From the NCBI RefSeq assembly GCF_004349055.1, contig NZ_SMKX01000075.1, forward strand, positions 1-38,490: a stretch of 38,490 nt of DNA, given 5' to 3'. This DNA is from Kribbella antibiotica (lineage in GTDB: Bacteria; Actinomycetota; Actinomycetes; Propionibacteriales; Kribbellaceae). The position numbers and the translations under genes were made by a program. Under the pieces are notes generated by a model. That model did not search any database. It was given only the letters and a program-made list of their open reading frames with translations, and was not told where the DNA came from. Positions 31,621-38,490 of the stretch are shown piece by piece. The stretch's first letter is position 1. The number at the start of each line of letters is the position of its first letter.

Positions 31621-31624
31621 CAAC

Positions 31625-32191
31625 GTGCCCAGGAATCCCGAACGCCGCACCCAGCTCGCCGACGCAGGCCTCGCCGTCCTCGCCGAAGCCGGCGCCCGCG
31701 GCCTGACCCACCGCGCCGTCGACGCCGCCGCAGGCCTCCCCGCCGGTACGGCGTCCAATTACTTCCGGACCCGGGATGCGTTGCTCGGCGCCCTCGGCGA
31801 GCGCATCTTCGAGCGACTCGCCCCAGACCCGGCCGTCCTCGAACCGCTGTCGAAGCGCGAGCCATCAGTCGATCTGGTCGTCGACTACGTCCGCTACATC
31901 GTCGAGCGACTCCTGGGCCGCCCTGAGCTCTCACTCGCTCTGCTCGAGCTCCGCCTGGAGGCGGCCCGCCGCCCCGACCTGCACGAGATCCTGTCGCGCA
32001 CGCTGCGCCAGGGCTTCGACGCCGACGTCTCGTTCCACGTGAACGCCGGTCTCCCCGGTGGCGCCGAGGAGGTCCGTCTGCTGCACTTCGCCCTCGACGG
32101 CCTCGTCCTCGACCAACTCACCCCCGGCACCGGCCACCCGTACGACGTCGATGCCACCACCGACCGTCTAGTGCGACGACTAGTCGGTTAA
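31625..32191 (+). CDS. TetR/AcrR family transcriptional regulator
   Basis: 188-residue repressor. The HTH is at residues about 8-52 (LAEAGARGLTHRAVDAAAGL, then PAGTASNYFRTRDAL), followed by the ligand domain with the YVRYIVERLLGRPELSLALL helix typical of the group with a TetR_C domain acting on divergent genes. The GTG at 31625 is chosen because the third operator ends five nt before it; an ATG at 31604 would lie inside the operators. No ribosome site is seen for either, so the message may be leaderless. Likely controls itself and the VOC gene. Confidence 0.85.
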   Translation: MPRNPERRTQLADAGLAVLAEAGARGLTHRAVDAAAGLPAGTASNYFRTRDALLGALGERIFERLAPDPAVLEPLSKREPSVDLVVDYVRYIVERLLGRPELSLALLELRLEAARRPDLHEILSRTLRQGFDADVSFHVNAGLPGGAEEVRLLHFALDGLVLDQLTPGTGHPYDVDATTDRLVRRLVG

Positions 32192-32263
32192 CCCGCCGCG
32201 GTGGTTCTCAACGCCACAGGGAGCGCTATTTGTTGCCCAGGGCAACATCGCCTGCTCGCGCGG

Positions 32264-32449
32264 TCACGCCTGCCGATGGTCTCCCGCGTCGACCAGCGCG
32301 ACCTCGGGGTAGGCAACCGGGTACGGCGGTGTGCTGGTGATGCGCCAGTCGCCACACGCACACCGCTGGTAGACAACGAGTCCTTCGCTGACCTGATGGG
32401 AGGACACCGCGCTCCAGCGGTGTCGATGCGTCTCGCTCTGGGCTGTCAT
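32264..32449 (-). CDS. Small conserved CxC-containing protein
   Basis: 61-residue protein starting MTAQSETHRHRWSAVSSHQV and containing VVYQRCACGDWR. The His-rich start and C-x-C-G pair could bind zinc. I recall similar short actinobacterial proteins but no function. GGAGGT touches the ATG at 32449, so upstream ATGs at 32473 or 32485 are possible; those would overlap the divergent CGNR gene's start region. Confidence 0.55.
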   Translation of the reverse strand: MTAQSETHRHRWSAVSSHQVSEGLVVYQRCACGDWRITSTPPYPVAYPEVALVDAGDHRQA

Positions 32450-32474
32450 ACCTCCATCGTGCTGTAATGGCATT

Positions 32475-33005
32475 ATGCATCTCAACCCTTACGGCGCCGA
32501 CGCGATCCTGCTGGCCGTGAATCTGGTCACGCGACCGGCCTCGACCCCGGACGAACTCGCCGATCGCTGTGAGGAGAGCGGGGTCGAGAGCCGCCTGGTG
32601 CGCGACCGGAAGGTGACCCGCGCAGACCTGGCCGCGGTCCGGATCGCTGTGGACGAATGGCTGCAGGTCGTCGACGCGAAGGACGAACAGACCCGCGTCG
32701 ATCTGATGAACGCGATGCTCGCCAAGTACACCGAGCATCCGCGGCTGACCAACCACGCCGGCGACGGCTGGCACATGCACTACCGCCCGGACAACGTGCC
32801 GGTCGGCCGGCTCGTCGCGACACTCATCAGCACCGGTACGGCGTTGCATCTCGCCGGCCGCGGGATCACCCGGCTCGGCCGGTGCGCCACCGACGGCTGC
32901 GACAACGTGTACGCCGACCTGTCGCGGACCGGCGTGCAGCGCTACTGCAGCCCGGCTTGCGCGAACAGAGACGCCGTACGGCGGCATCGGGCCCGTACCC
33001 ACTAG
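32475..33005 (+). CDS. CGNR zinc finger / ABATE domain protein
   Basis: Probable stress-linked transcriptional regulator of 176 aa. The N-terminal ABATE-like domain has ILLAVNLVTRPASTPDELAD; the C-terminal CGNR finger has Cys137, Cys142, Cys158 and Cys162 in CATDGCDNVYADLSRTG and YCSPACANRDAVRRHR. TGTAAT at 32463-32468 lies about where a -10 would be for a leaderless ATG at 32475. Its DNA target is unknown; many such genes are autoregulated and lie by transport or detoxification genes. Confidence 0.88.
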   Translation: MHLNPYGADAILLAVNLVTRPASTPDELADRCEESGVESRLVRDRKVTRADLAAVRIAVDEWLQVVDAKDEQTRVDLMNAMLAKYTEHPRLTNHAGDGWHMHYRPDNVPVGRLVATLISTGTALHLAGRGITRLGRCATDGCDNVYADLSRTGVQRYCSPACANRDAVRRHRARTH

Positions 33006-33036
33006 CGCTCGGACAAGCTGGTCCTAGGATGGGCGA

Positions 33037-33639
33037 ATGAGCGAGAGCAGCAGCGGCGAGGGCCAGGAGATGCCGATGGCCGGGGCGCGGACCGAGGACG
33101 GCAAGGTGCTGATCGTCGGGCCGGACGGGATGGCTGTCGAAGGACCGCCGCGCTCGAACGACGACGATCACGATGAGCCACGATCGGTGACCGAACTGGT
33201 CGAGCAGCCCGCCAAGGTGATGCGGGTCGCGAACATGATTCGCCAGCTGCTCGACGAGGTGAAGTCGGCGCCGCTCGACGAGGCGTCCCGGCAGCGGCTG
33301 CGGACGATCCACGAGGCGTCGATCAAGGAGCTCGAGAGCGGCCTCGCGCCGGAGCTCGTCGAGGAGCTGGACCGACTCAGTCTCGACTTCAGCGAGGACA
33401 GCACTCCGACCGAGGCCGAGCTGCGGATCGCGCAGGCCCAGCTGGTCGGTTGGCTGGAGGGTCTGTTCCACGGCATCCAGACCGCGCTGTTCGCCCAGCA
33501 GATGGCCGCCCGCCAGCAGCTGGAGGGCATGCGCCGCGCGCTCCCCGGCGGCCAGCAGGTGCCGGGCGAAGAAGGCCCCGGCTTCCCGGGTGCTCCGGGA
33601 GCCACTGACGGCCCGGGCAGCGGCGGGATGTACCTCTAA
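33037..33639 (+). CDS. bpa: Bacterial proteasome activator (Bpa) family protein
   Basis: ATP-independent activator that forms dodecameric rings on the actinobacterial 20S proteasome and feeds it unfolded proteins. The 200-residue protein has a disordered acidic N-terminus (1-50), a central helical bundle (about 55-165, VTELVEQPAKVMRVANMIRQ and later FHGIQTALFAQQMAARQQLE), and a Gly/Pro-rich tail. The C-terminal proteasome-docking motif, usually GQYL, reads GMYL here. Other proteasome genes are not in the window. It ends 3 bp short of the convergent HAD gene. Confidence 0.88.
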   Translation: MSESSSGEGQEMPMAGARTEDGKVLIVGPDGMAVEGPPRSNDDDHDEPRSVTELVEQPAKVMRVANMIRQLLDEVKSAPLDEASRQRLRTIHEASIKELESGLAPELVEELDRLSLDFSEDSTPTEAELRIAQAQLVGWLEGLFHGIQTALFAQQMAARQQLEGMRRALPGGQQVPGEEGPGFPGAPGATDGPGSGGMYL

Positions 33640-33642
33640 GAC

Positions 33643-34455
33643 TTAAAGATCGAACAACTCCTCGAGGACGGCGGCGACGCCGTCCTCGTTGTTTGTGGGG
33701 CACACCCGATCCGCAACAGCCAGTACGTCGGCATGCGCGTTCGCCACCGCGTACGACGTACCGGCCCAGGCGAGCATGGGCAGATCGTTCAAGGAGTCGC
33801 CGAAGGCGATCGTGTCGGCGGCCGGGATGTCCAGCTCGGCCGCGAAGTCCGCGAGCATGGCGGCCTTGGAGACACCGGTCGCGCCGATCTCCACCAGGCT
33901 CGTCCCGCCACTGTGGCTGGCAGAGACTCGCTCACCAACCACCGCACTGATCTGTGTCAGCAGATCGTCGGAGTGCCGGCTTGGATGCCGGACCAGCAAC
34001 TTTGCGGCCGGCTCCGCAAGTAGCTCGTCGAGCTCGGCGATCAACGTGTTCTCGGGTTGCGGCCAGTGGTTCACGTACTGCGGTTCCTGTCCGTAACGGT
34101 CCGATCGCTCAATGGCGAACTCCACCTCGGGAATCGCGGATCGGATCGCCGTTGCCACTTCGTGCAATACCGCCGGATCGATCAGCCGGGTCCGGATCGC
34201 CTGCTGCTGCGCGACGTCGTACAGAATGGCGCCGTTGGCAACTATTGCGATTCCGTGATCGCCGACGAGATCTGTCAGGTCGTGCAGCCAGCGAGGTGGC
34301 CGGGCGGTGACCATCACGAAAACACTTCCCGCGCGTTGCACCGCAGCGACGGCAGCGCGGGTCCGATCGGAGATCGTCCGGTCGCTGCGGACCAAAGTGC
34401 CGTCGAGATCGGTCGCGACCAGGCGGGGCGGGGGTAGCGTTTCGGAGGCCGTCAC
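33643..34455 (-). CDS. Cof-type HAD-IIB family hydrolase
   Basis: Phosphatase of 270 aa acting on small phosphorylated metabolites. Motif I is DLDGTL with nucleophile Asp16 and Asp18; motif III Lys lies in GVSKAAML; motif IV is FGDSLNDLPML. The C2B cap domain fills residues about 85-185. Substrate is usually broad (sugar phosphates, FMN-like). A second HAD-IIB enzyme lies at 35738, a likely ancient duplicate. ATG at 34455. Confidence 0.9.
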   Translation of the reverse strand: MTASETLPPPRLVATDLDGTLVRSDRTISDRTRAAVAAVQRAGSVFVMVTARPPRWLHDLTDLVGDHGIAIVANGAILYDVAQQQAIRTRLIDPAVLHEVATAIRSAIPEVEFAIERSDRYGQEPQYVNHWPQPENTLIAELDELLAEPAAKLLVRHPSRHSDDLLTQISAVVGERVSASHSGGTSLVEIGATGVSKAAMLADFAAELDIPAADTIAFGDSLNDLPMLAWAGTSYAVANAHADVLAVADRVCPTNNEDGVAAVLEELFDL

Positions 34456-34934
34456 AGGGCCACCGTAGCGGGGTGTTGCACTACCGTCAGAACGGCCTTG
34501 GGCGCAAGGTGTGGGGCGTCGCTTTCAGCTGATTCTGATCAATCTGATTGAGCTTTTGACGACGTCACCAGACTGTTACTGCAACAAGCTGCAAATGCAG
34601 CAAGTTCCGCTGCGCTGCAACAAGAATGCGTGATTTCATGCGATGGTCTGGCAGGGAACCCGGAGCGTTTCGACCGCGTCGTATGCCTGTTCTGGATCAG
34701 CACGACTGAGACAGCCCGCCAGCGACCAGTAGACGTAACGTCCGCAAATTGATGCGGATTTGGCTGCAACCAAATCCTCAGCAGCGACGTCAACAGTTAT
34801 GGATCAGTCTGTCCCGCGACAGGGACGACATCGGTGGGTCGGCAACAGTTCGCCGTTCCATCAGTGAGTGGATCCGTGTGACCGAACGACGTTCACCGTT
34901 CGTTCACGTGAGTCCGGATACTTGGGGAGCCTTG
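34456..34934. promoter_or_regulatory. Repeat-rich 480-bp upstream region of the WhiB-like gene
   Basis: AT-richer than its surroundings and free of convincing genes. It holds a perfect hairpin GGATTTGG/CCAAATCC (34756-34763, 34770-34777), a palindrome GCTGCA-AA-TGCAGC (34588-34601), and direct copies of CTGCAACAAG at 34579-34588 and 34615-34624. It probably carries multiple promoter and operator elements for the regulator downstream. Confidence 0.5.
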
Positions 34935-35561
34935 ATGACCGTCAGCAGCGCCAATCTCTTGGAACGTGCCACAGCTGTCGACACATCTTCCAGCACAGTT
35001 GGGGCCATGACCGGATGTATCGCCCGGTCGGATATTTTCCAGCACCGCTTGATGGAAGAGCCGCCGCCCGCTTCGGCCACCCGCCGGACCCGGGAGCGGT
35101 ACGACCAGCTGGTGCGCGAGGCAAAAGCCTTGTGTGCTTCGTGTCCGCTGTTCACCGACTGCCTGTACAGCGCCGTCGCCGAACACGATGTGAGTGGTTT
35201 CGTCGCCGGAACCACTGCTGCACAACGCCGTTCGATGCGGAACTTGCTCGACGTCGAAGTGCAGGCCGACGACTTCGACCAACTGGCCGGCGCCCGCGGT
35301 ACGCGCCGCCCGGTGAGCCACGAAGAGGTGCTGCGCCTGCGGGGTCAGCACCCCAACGACAGCCTGGAATCCCTGGCCATGCGGCTCGGATGTTCCTTGT
35401 CAACTGTCAAGAGGCACCTGCGGCGCGCTCGGCGCGGGCAGAGCCCGGCCACCAAGACGCCGCGCCCGCGCCCGCAGCTGGACGCGGTCCTGGACGCCTT
35501 CGAGACCGTCGTGGACGTCCAGCCGTGCCAGCCCCGCCGGGGCGGTAGCCGCGTCGCCTGA
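34935..35561 (+). CDS. WhiB-like regulator with C-terminal helix-turn-helix
   Basis: 208-residue iron-sulfur regulator. Four Cys match the Wbl pattern: Cys28, then Cys67-x2-Cys70-x5-Cys76 (LCASCPLFTDC), followed by the turn region VSGFVAGTTAAQRR in place of the usual GVWGG. The gap between the first two Cys (38 residues) is longer than typical. Residues about 120-160 add a helix-turn-helix (LAMRLGCSLSTVKRHLRRAR) not found in small Wbl proteins. GGGGAG precedes the ATG at 34935; upstream in-frame starts at 34878 (GTG) and 34749 are possible. An intrinsic terminator follows. Confidence 0.82.
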   Translation: MTVSSANLLERATAVDTSSSTVGAMTGCIARSDIFQHRLMEEPPPASATRRTRERYDQLVREAKALCASCPLFTDCLYSAVAEHDVSGFVAGTTAAQRRSMRNLLDVEVQADDFDQLAGARGTRRPVSHEEVLRLRGQHPNDSLESLAMRLGCSLSTVKRHLRRARRGQSPATKTPRPRPQLDAVLDAFETVVDVQPCQPRRGGSRVA

Positions 35562-35616
35562 TCCCACCCGATCCGGCATTCGGCCCGCCAGCGGACTGCC
35601 GGTCACTGAACGCAAT

Positions 35617-35656
35617 AGCCCGGAATCTCTGTGTAGACAGGGATTCCGGGCTTTTT
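35617..35656 (+). terminator. Intrinsic terminator after the WhiB-like gene
   Basis: Perfect 11-bp stem AGCCCGGAATC (35617-35627) / GATTCCGGGCT (35642-35652), extended inside by CTGT/ACAG, followed by TTTTTGTTG. The strongest terminator in the window. The remaining 35657-35737 shows nothing. Confidence 0.92.
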
Positions 35657-35737
35657 GTTGCCTGCAGCAATCTCTTCGGTTGTCAACCTATTCAATCCTG
35701 GTCGAAAGGTTGCCGGACCTGAGTTTGTCAGGACGTG

Positions 35738-36541
35738 TCAGAACCAGCGATTGAGAACGGCCGCGACCCCGTCGTCGGTGACCGACTTGGTCACCTCGTC
35801 GCCGACCGACTTCACTTCGTCGGGCGCCGATCCCATCACGACCCCATGGCCGGCGAACCGCAGCATCTCGATGTCGTTGCGGCCGTCCCCGAAGGCGAGC
35901 AGCCCCGAGGCGTCCAGACCGTACTGCGCGAGCGCCACCTTCAGCCCGGTCGACTTGTCCACACCCTCGGGCGCGATGTCGAGCCAGGCGGTCCAGCCGA
36001 CGAAGTAACCGACACCGTGCAGCCCGAGTCGCTCGGCCAGCTCGACGAAGTCCGCCTCGGACTGCTCCGGGTCGCGAATGATCAACCTGGTCACGGGTTC
36101 CGGCGCGAGCTCGTCGTCGGAGACCACCCGGATCTTGGCGTTCTTGCCCAGGTCGCCGTCCGGGAACGGCGCGGTCACCAGGTAGGTGCCGTCGGACTCC
36201 TCGACCGCCATCCGGGCGTTCGGCGCGTGCTGGCGGACGGAGGCGATCACCGTGCGCGGGTCGAACGTGCGCTCGTCGAGCACCTCGCCGTCCGGGTAGC
36301 GCAACGTCCGCGCACCGTTGCTCACGACAACCAATCCGTCGGGCAGGCCGAACCGCTCGGCCACCGGCTTGGTGGTCGACCAGGCGCGACCGGTCGCGAG
36401 AATCACCGGCACCTGCGCGGCAGTCCGCCGTACGGCGTCGATGACCGCAGGCGACAGCCCTTCGTCGTGGTCGATCAGCGTGCCATCGATGTCCAGGGCA
36501 ACAGCTGTCGGCTTGAAAGGTGCCGCCTGCGGTTCTGTCAC
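35738..36541 (-). CDS. HAD-IIB family hydrolase downstream of serS
   Basis: Small-molecule phosphatase of 267 aa. Motif I is DIDGTL (Asp17, Asp19), motif II lies in VILATGRAWS, motif III Lys in KSTGLKVAL, and motif IV is FGDGRNDIEML. The GTG at 36541 overlaps the serS stop as GTGA, so translation is coupled; the longer frame to 36649 is inside serS and rejected. Pairing of a HAD phosphatase with serS is common in actinobacteria; a link with serine metabolism is only a suggestion. Confidence 0.9.
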   Translation of the reverse strand: MTEPQAAPFKPTAVALDIDGTLIDHDEGLSPAVIDAVRRTAAQVPVILATGRAWSTTKPVAERFGLPDGLVVVSNGARTLRYPDGEVLDERTFDPRTVIASVRQHAPNARMAVEESDGTYLVTAPFPDGDLGKNAKIRVVSDDELAPEPVTRLIIRDPEQSEADFVELAERLGLHGVGYFVGWTAWLDIAPEGVDKSTGLKVALAQYGLDASGLLAFGDGRNDIEMLRFAGHGVVMGSAPDEVKSVGDEVTKSVTDDGVAAVLNRWF

Positions 36542-37809
36542 TTGATCGGCTCGAGAACTTCGCGGCCACCGACGTACGGCTGCAGTGCGGTCGGAACGCG
36601 GACCGAACCGTCGACCAGCTGGTGCGTCTCCAGGATCGCGACGATCCACCGGGTGGTGGCGAGCGTCCCGTTCAGCGTGGCGACCGGCTGCGTCTTGCCG
36701 TCGGCATCCCGGTGCCGGATGTTCAGCCGGCGGGCCTGGAAGTCGGTGCAGTTCGACGTCGAGGTGAGCTCGCGGTACGCGCCCTGGGTCGGGACCCAGG
36801 CCTCGCAGTCGAACTTCCGGTACGCCGACTGGCCCAGATCGCCGGTGGCGGTGTCGATCACCCGGTAGCTGAGCTCCATCTTGTCGAGCATCTGCTTCTC
36901 CCAGTCCAGCAGCCGCAGGTGCTCCGCGGCAGCGTCCTCGAGGCTGCAGTAGGAGAACATCTCGACCTTGTCGAACTGGTGGACACGAATGATCCCGCGG
37001 GTGTCCTTACCGTGCGAGCCGGCTTCCTTGCGATAGCAGGACGACCACCCGGCATAGCGCATCGGCCCGTTGCTCAGGTCGAGGATCTCGTCCATGTGAT
37101 ACCCCGCCAGCGCGACCTCCGACGTACCGGTCAGATACAGCTCGGGGTCCTCGAGGCGGTAGACGTCGTCGTGCGCCGTCAGGTAGCCGGTGCCGCCCAT
37201 CACCTCGGGCTTGACCAGGGTCGGCGTGATCATCGGGGTGAAGCCGTTCTCGACCGCCTGCTGGATGGCCAGCTGGAGCATGCCGAGCTGCAGCAGCATG
37301 CCGGCACCCTTGAGGAAGTAGAACCGCGATCCCGAGACCTTGGCGCCACGCTCCATGTCGATCGCGCCGAGCAGCTCGCCCAGCTCGAGGTGGTCGCGCG
37401 GCTCGAAGCCCTCGGCCGCGAAGTCGCGCGGCTTGCCGATCTCCTCGACCACGCGGAAGTCGGCCTCGCCGCCGACCGGGGCCTGGTCCGAGACCAGGTT
37501 CGGCAGGGCGCCGGCCAGCTCGTTGAAGCGGCGCTCGGCGTCGTTGGCCGCCGCGTCGGTGGTCTTGACCTCGGCGGCCAGCGCCTTGGTCCGCTCCAGC
37601 AGCGCGGTGCGCTCGTCACCCTTGGCCTGGGCGACCTGCTTGCCGAGCGTCTTCTGCTCGGCCCGGAGCGCCTCGAAGGTGGAGATGGACGATCGACGCT
37701 CACTGTCGGCGACCAGAATCTGGTCGACCAGGTCGGTACTCTCGCCGCGCTTGGTCAGGGCGGCTCGTACGACGTCAGGGTTCTCACGGAGCAGTTTCGC
37801 GTCAATCAC
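36538..37809 (-). CDS. serS: Seryl-tRNA synthetase
   Basis: Class II synthetase (423 aa) charging tRNA-Ser. The N-terminal coiled-coil arm (about 30-100, rich in Lys/Glu/Ala) grips the long variable arm of tRNA-Ser. Motif 1 lies near NGFTPMITPTLVKPEVMGG, motif 2 is CYRKEAGSHGKDTRGIIRVH, and motif 3 is LNGTLATTRWIVAILETHQ. Length is normal. GTG start at 37809 with AGGG directly upstream. Followed by a coupled HAD phosphatase gene. Confidence 0.97.
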   Translation of the reverse strand: MIDAKLLRENPDVVRAALTKRGESTDLVDQILVADSERRSSISTFEALRAEQKTLGKQVAQAKGDERTALLERTKALAAEVKTTDAAANDAERRFNELAGALPNLVSDQAPVGGEADFRVVEEIGKPRDFAAEGFEPRDHLELGELLGAIDMERGAKVSGSRFYFLKGAGMLLQLGMLQLAIQQAVENGFTPMITPTLVKPEVMGGTGYLTAHDDVYRLEDPELYLTGTSEVALAGYHMDEILDLSNGPMRYAGWSSCYRKEAGSHGKDTRGIIRVHQFDKVEMFSYCSLEDAAAEHLRLLDWEKQMLDKMELSYRVIDTATGDLGQSAYRKFDCEAWVPTQGAYRELTSTSNCTDFQARRLNIRHRDADGKTQPVATLNGTLATTRWIVAILETHQLVDGSVRVPTALQPYVGGREVLEPIK

Positions 37810-37903
37810 ACCCTGAGGGTATCGGGGCGTGTCAGAACGGGCGAAGTCAATTCGGGATGATGGGGTGGAGGCCAGCGACTACACAGGGGGAATTGAGCGG
37901 GCG

Positions 37904-38490
37904 ATGAACCACCATCCACCCAGTCCGGTCGGCCGTGCGCTGACGGTTGTCCTGGGTGCGGTCCCGTTCACCGTCGTCACGCTCCTCGTCTTCGGCGGGT
38001 GGCCGCCGCTGCAGCAGTGGGACGCCTCCGTGGCCGCGCGAGCCACGACGTACGGCGGTACGCACCCCAACGTGGTCGACATCTGGCAGGTCATCGGGGC
38101 AGTCGTTCTGCCGTGGACCTCCCGGGCCGTCATCGTGATCGTCGCCGTGTTCCTTTGGCAGCGCCGGGCGCGGGCGCTGACGGTGTGGCTGCTGGTGTCG
38201 GCCGGTGCGGAGCTGGGGCTGGTCCAGGCGGCGCAGTACATCTTCACGCGACCGCATCCCGCTGGCGCGCTCGTCGACAGCGGCGGCTGGTCGTATGTGT
38301 CCGGCCACGCCGCAGCGGCGTTTGTGATGGCTGGGGCGCTGGGCGTCGTGCTGCCGTCGGTTCGGGGCTGGCGGCGGCGGTTCCGGCTGCTCGTGCTCCT
38401 CCCGGTGATCGCGGTGGTGTGGATCGCTTCCGTGGACCGGATCGCCCTGAACGTTCACTACGTGTCCGACGTACTGGGTGGGTGGGCGCT
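37904..38490 (+). CDS. PAP2 (phosphatidic acid phosphatase type 2) family protein, partial
   Basis: Membrane phosphatase cut by the right edge of the window after about 195 codons. The PAP2 motifs are present: a C1-like RPHPAGALVD region, C2 as SGGWSYVSGHAAA with the catalytic SGH, and C3 as DRIALNVHYVSDVLGGWA. Several hydrophobic segments surround them. ATG at 37904 is assumed; an in-frame GTG at 37865 is possible. Likely dephosphorylates lipid phosphates or undecaprenyl pyrophosphate outside the membrane. Divergent from serS. Confidence 0.85.
   Translation, partial: MNHHPPSPVGRALTVVLGAVPFTVVTLLVFGGWPPLQQWDASVAARATTYGGTHPNVVDIWQVIGAVVLPWTSRAVIVIVAVFLWQRRARALTVWLLVSAGAELGLVQAAQYIFTRPHPAGALVDSGGWSYVSGHAAAAFVMAGALGVVLPSVRGWRRRFRLLVLLPVIAVVWIASVDRIALNVHYVSDVLGGWA

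Noticed and set aside
37847..38458. Long minus-strand frame of 203 codons opposite the PAP2 gene
   Set aside because: Composition is Arg/Pro/His-rich shadow coding; the plus strand has PAP2 motifs and membrane segments.

Overview
The window is high-GC actinobacterial chromosome with dense, mostly single-gene or two-gene transcription units, many GTG/TTG starts and very short intergenic gaps. A WhiB-family regulator, a Bpa-type proteasome activator, ECF41- and ECF42-type sigma factors, a trp leader with tandem Trp codons and a DinB/DUF664 protein all fit Actinomycetota. The gene repertoire and a very abundant octamer (GTACGGCG/CGCCGTAC) suggest Kribbella or a close relative; that genus call is an inference. 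No transposase, integrase, CRISPR array, rRNA or phage structural gene was seen. The last gene (PAP2 phosphatase) runs off the right edge.

Layout. 1-298: palindrome-rich spacer. 0.3-1.8 kb: TetR regulator and divergent alpha/beta hydrolase sharing two palindromic operators. 1.9-4.7 kb: PD-(D/E)XK-like protein, DUF4240 protein, unknown protein. 4.7-6.3 kb: DGPF (YciI-like) protein and ECF42 sigma factor in one operon. 6.4-9.9 kb: small membrane protein, crotonase, secreted SH3/M15-like protein, FAD oxidoreductase. 10-12.1 kb: methyltransferase-phosphotransferase pair and ECF41 sigma factor. 12.1-13.3 kb: a complete trp attenuator driving a diverged TrpD. 13.3-17.2 kb: GNAT, nucleotidyltransferase, DinB, PhyH, HIT and DUF4288-like genes. 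17.2-22.2 kb: a foreign-looking block ending at tRNA-Ser(UGA). 22.4-25.7 kb: MFS transporter, gamma-carbonic-anhydrase-like protein, sucrase/ferredoxin-like protein. 25.8-27.6 kb: JmjC/cupin oxygenase coupled to a Gly/Asp/Ala repeat protein. 27.7-31.5 kb: CobC-like aminotransferase, nitrilase, MobA-like protein, PIG3-type quinone oxidoreductase, VOC protein. 31.6-35.6 kb: TetR, CGNR regulator, Bpa, HAD phosphatase, WhiB-like regulator. 35.7-38.5 kb: HAD phosphatase, serS, PAP2.

Two systems stand out. (1) Minus strand 21,771-17,785: a leader peptide, an SF1 (UvrD-like) helicase, a DarT-like DNA ADP-ribosyltransferase and an ADP-ribosylglycohydrolase fused to a C-terminal VOC domain, joined by TTGA and ATGA overlaps and an 11-bp gap. 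It lies just past the 3' end of tRNA-Ser and lacks the host octamer. It looks like a mobile toxin-antitoxin/defence operon in which a DraG-type hydrolase replaces the usual DarG macrodomain. (2) Minus strand 27,640-24,610: a 202-residue repeat protein made almost wholly of G, A, D, S, T and E, translationally coupled (GTGA overlap) to a JmjC/cupin oxygenase and followed by a thioredoxin-fold 2Fe-2S protein. This is a candidate peptide or protein modification system with its own substrate.

Regulation visible in the sequence: a textbook trp attenuator, three ACAGYTGT octamers phased exactly 22 bp apart between a TetR and a VOC gene, twin 15-bp palindromes at the first TetR, an SOS-box-like site with no obvious SOS gene, and strong intrinsic terminators after the SH3/M15-like gene and the WhiB-like gene. 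All positions, counts and motif comparisons were made by eye; family assignments rest on remembered motifs, not database searches.
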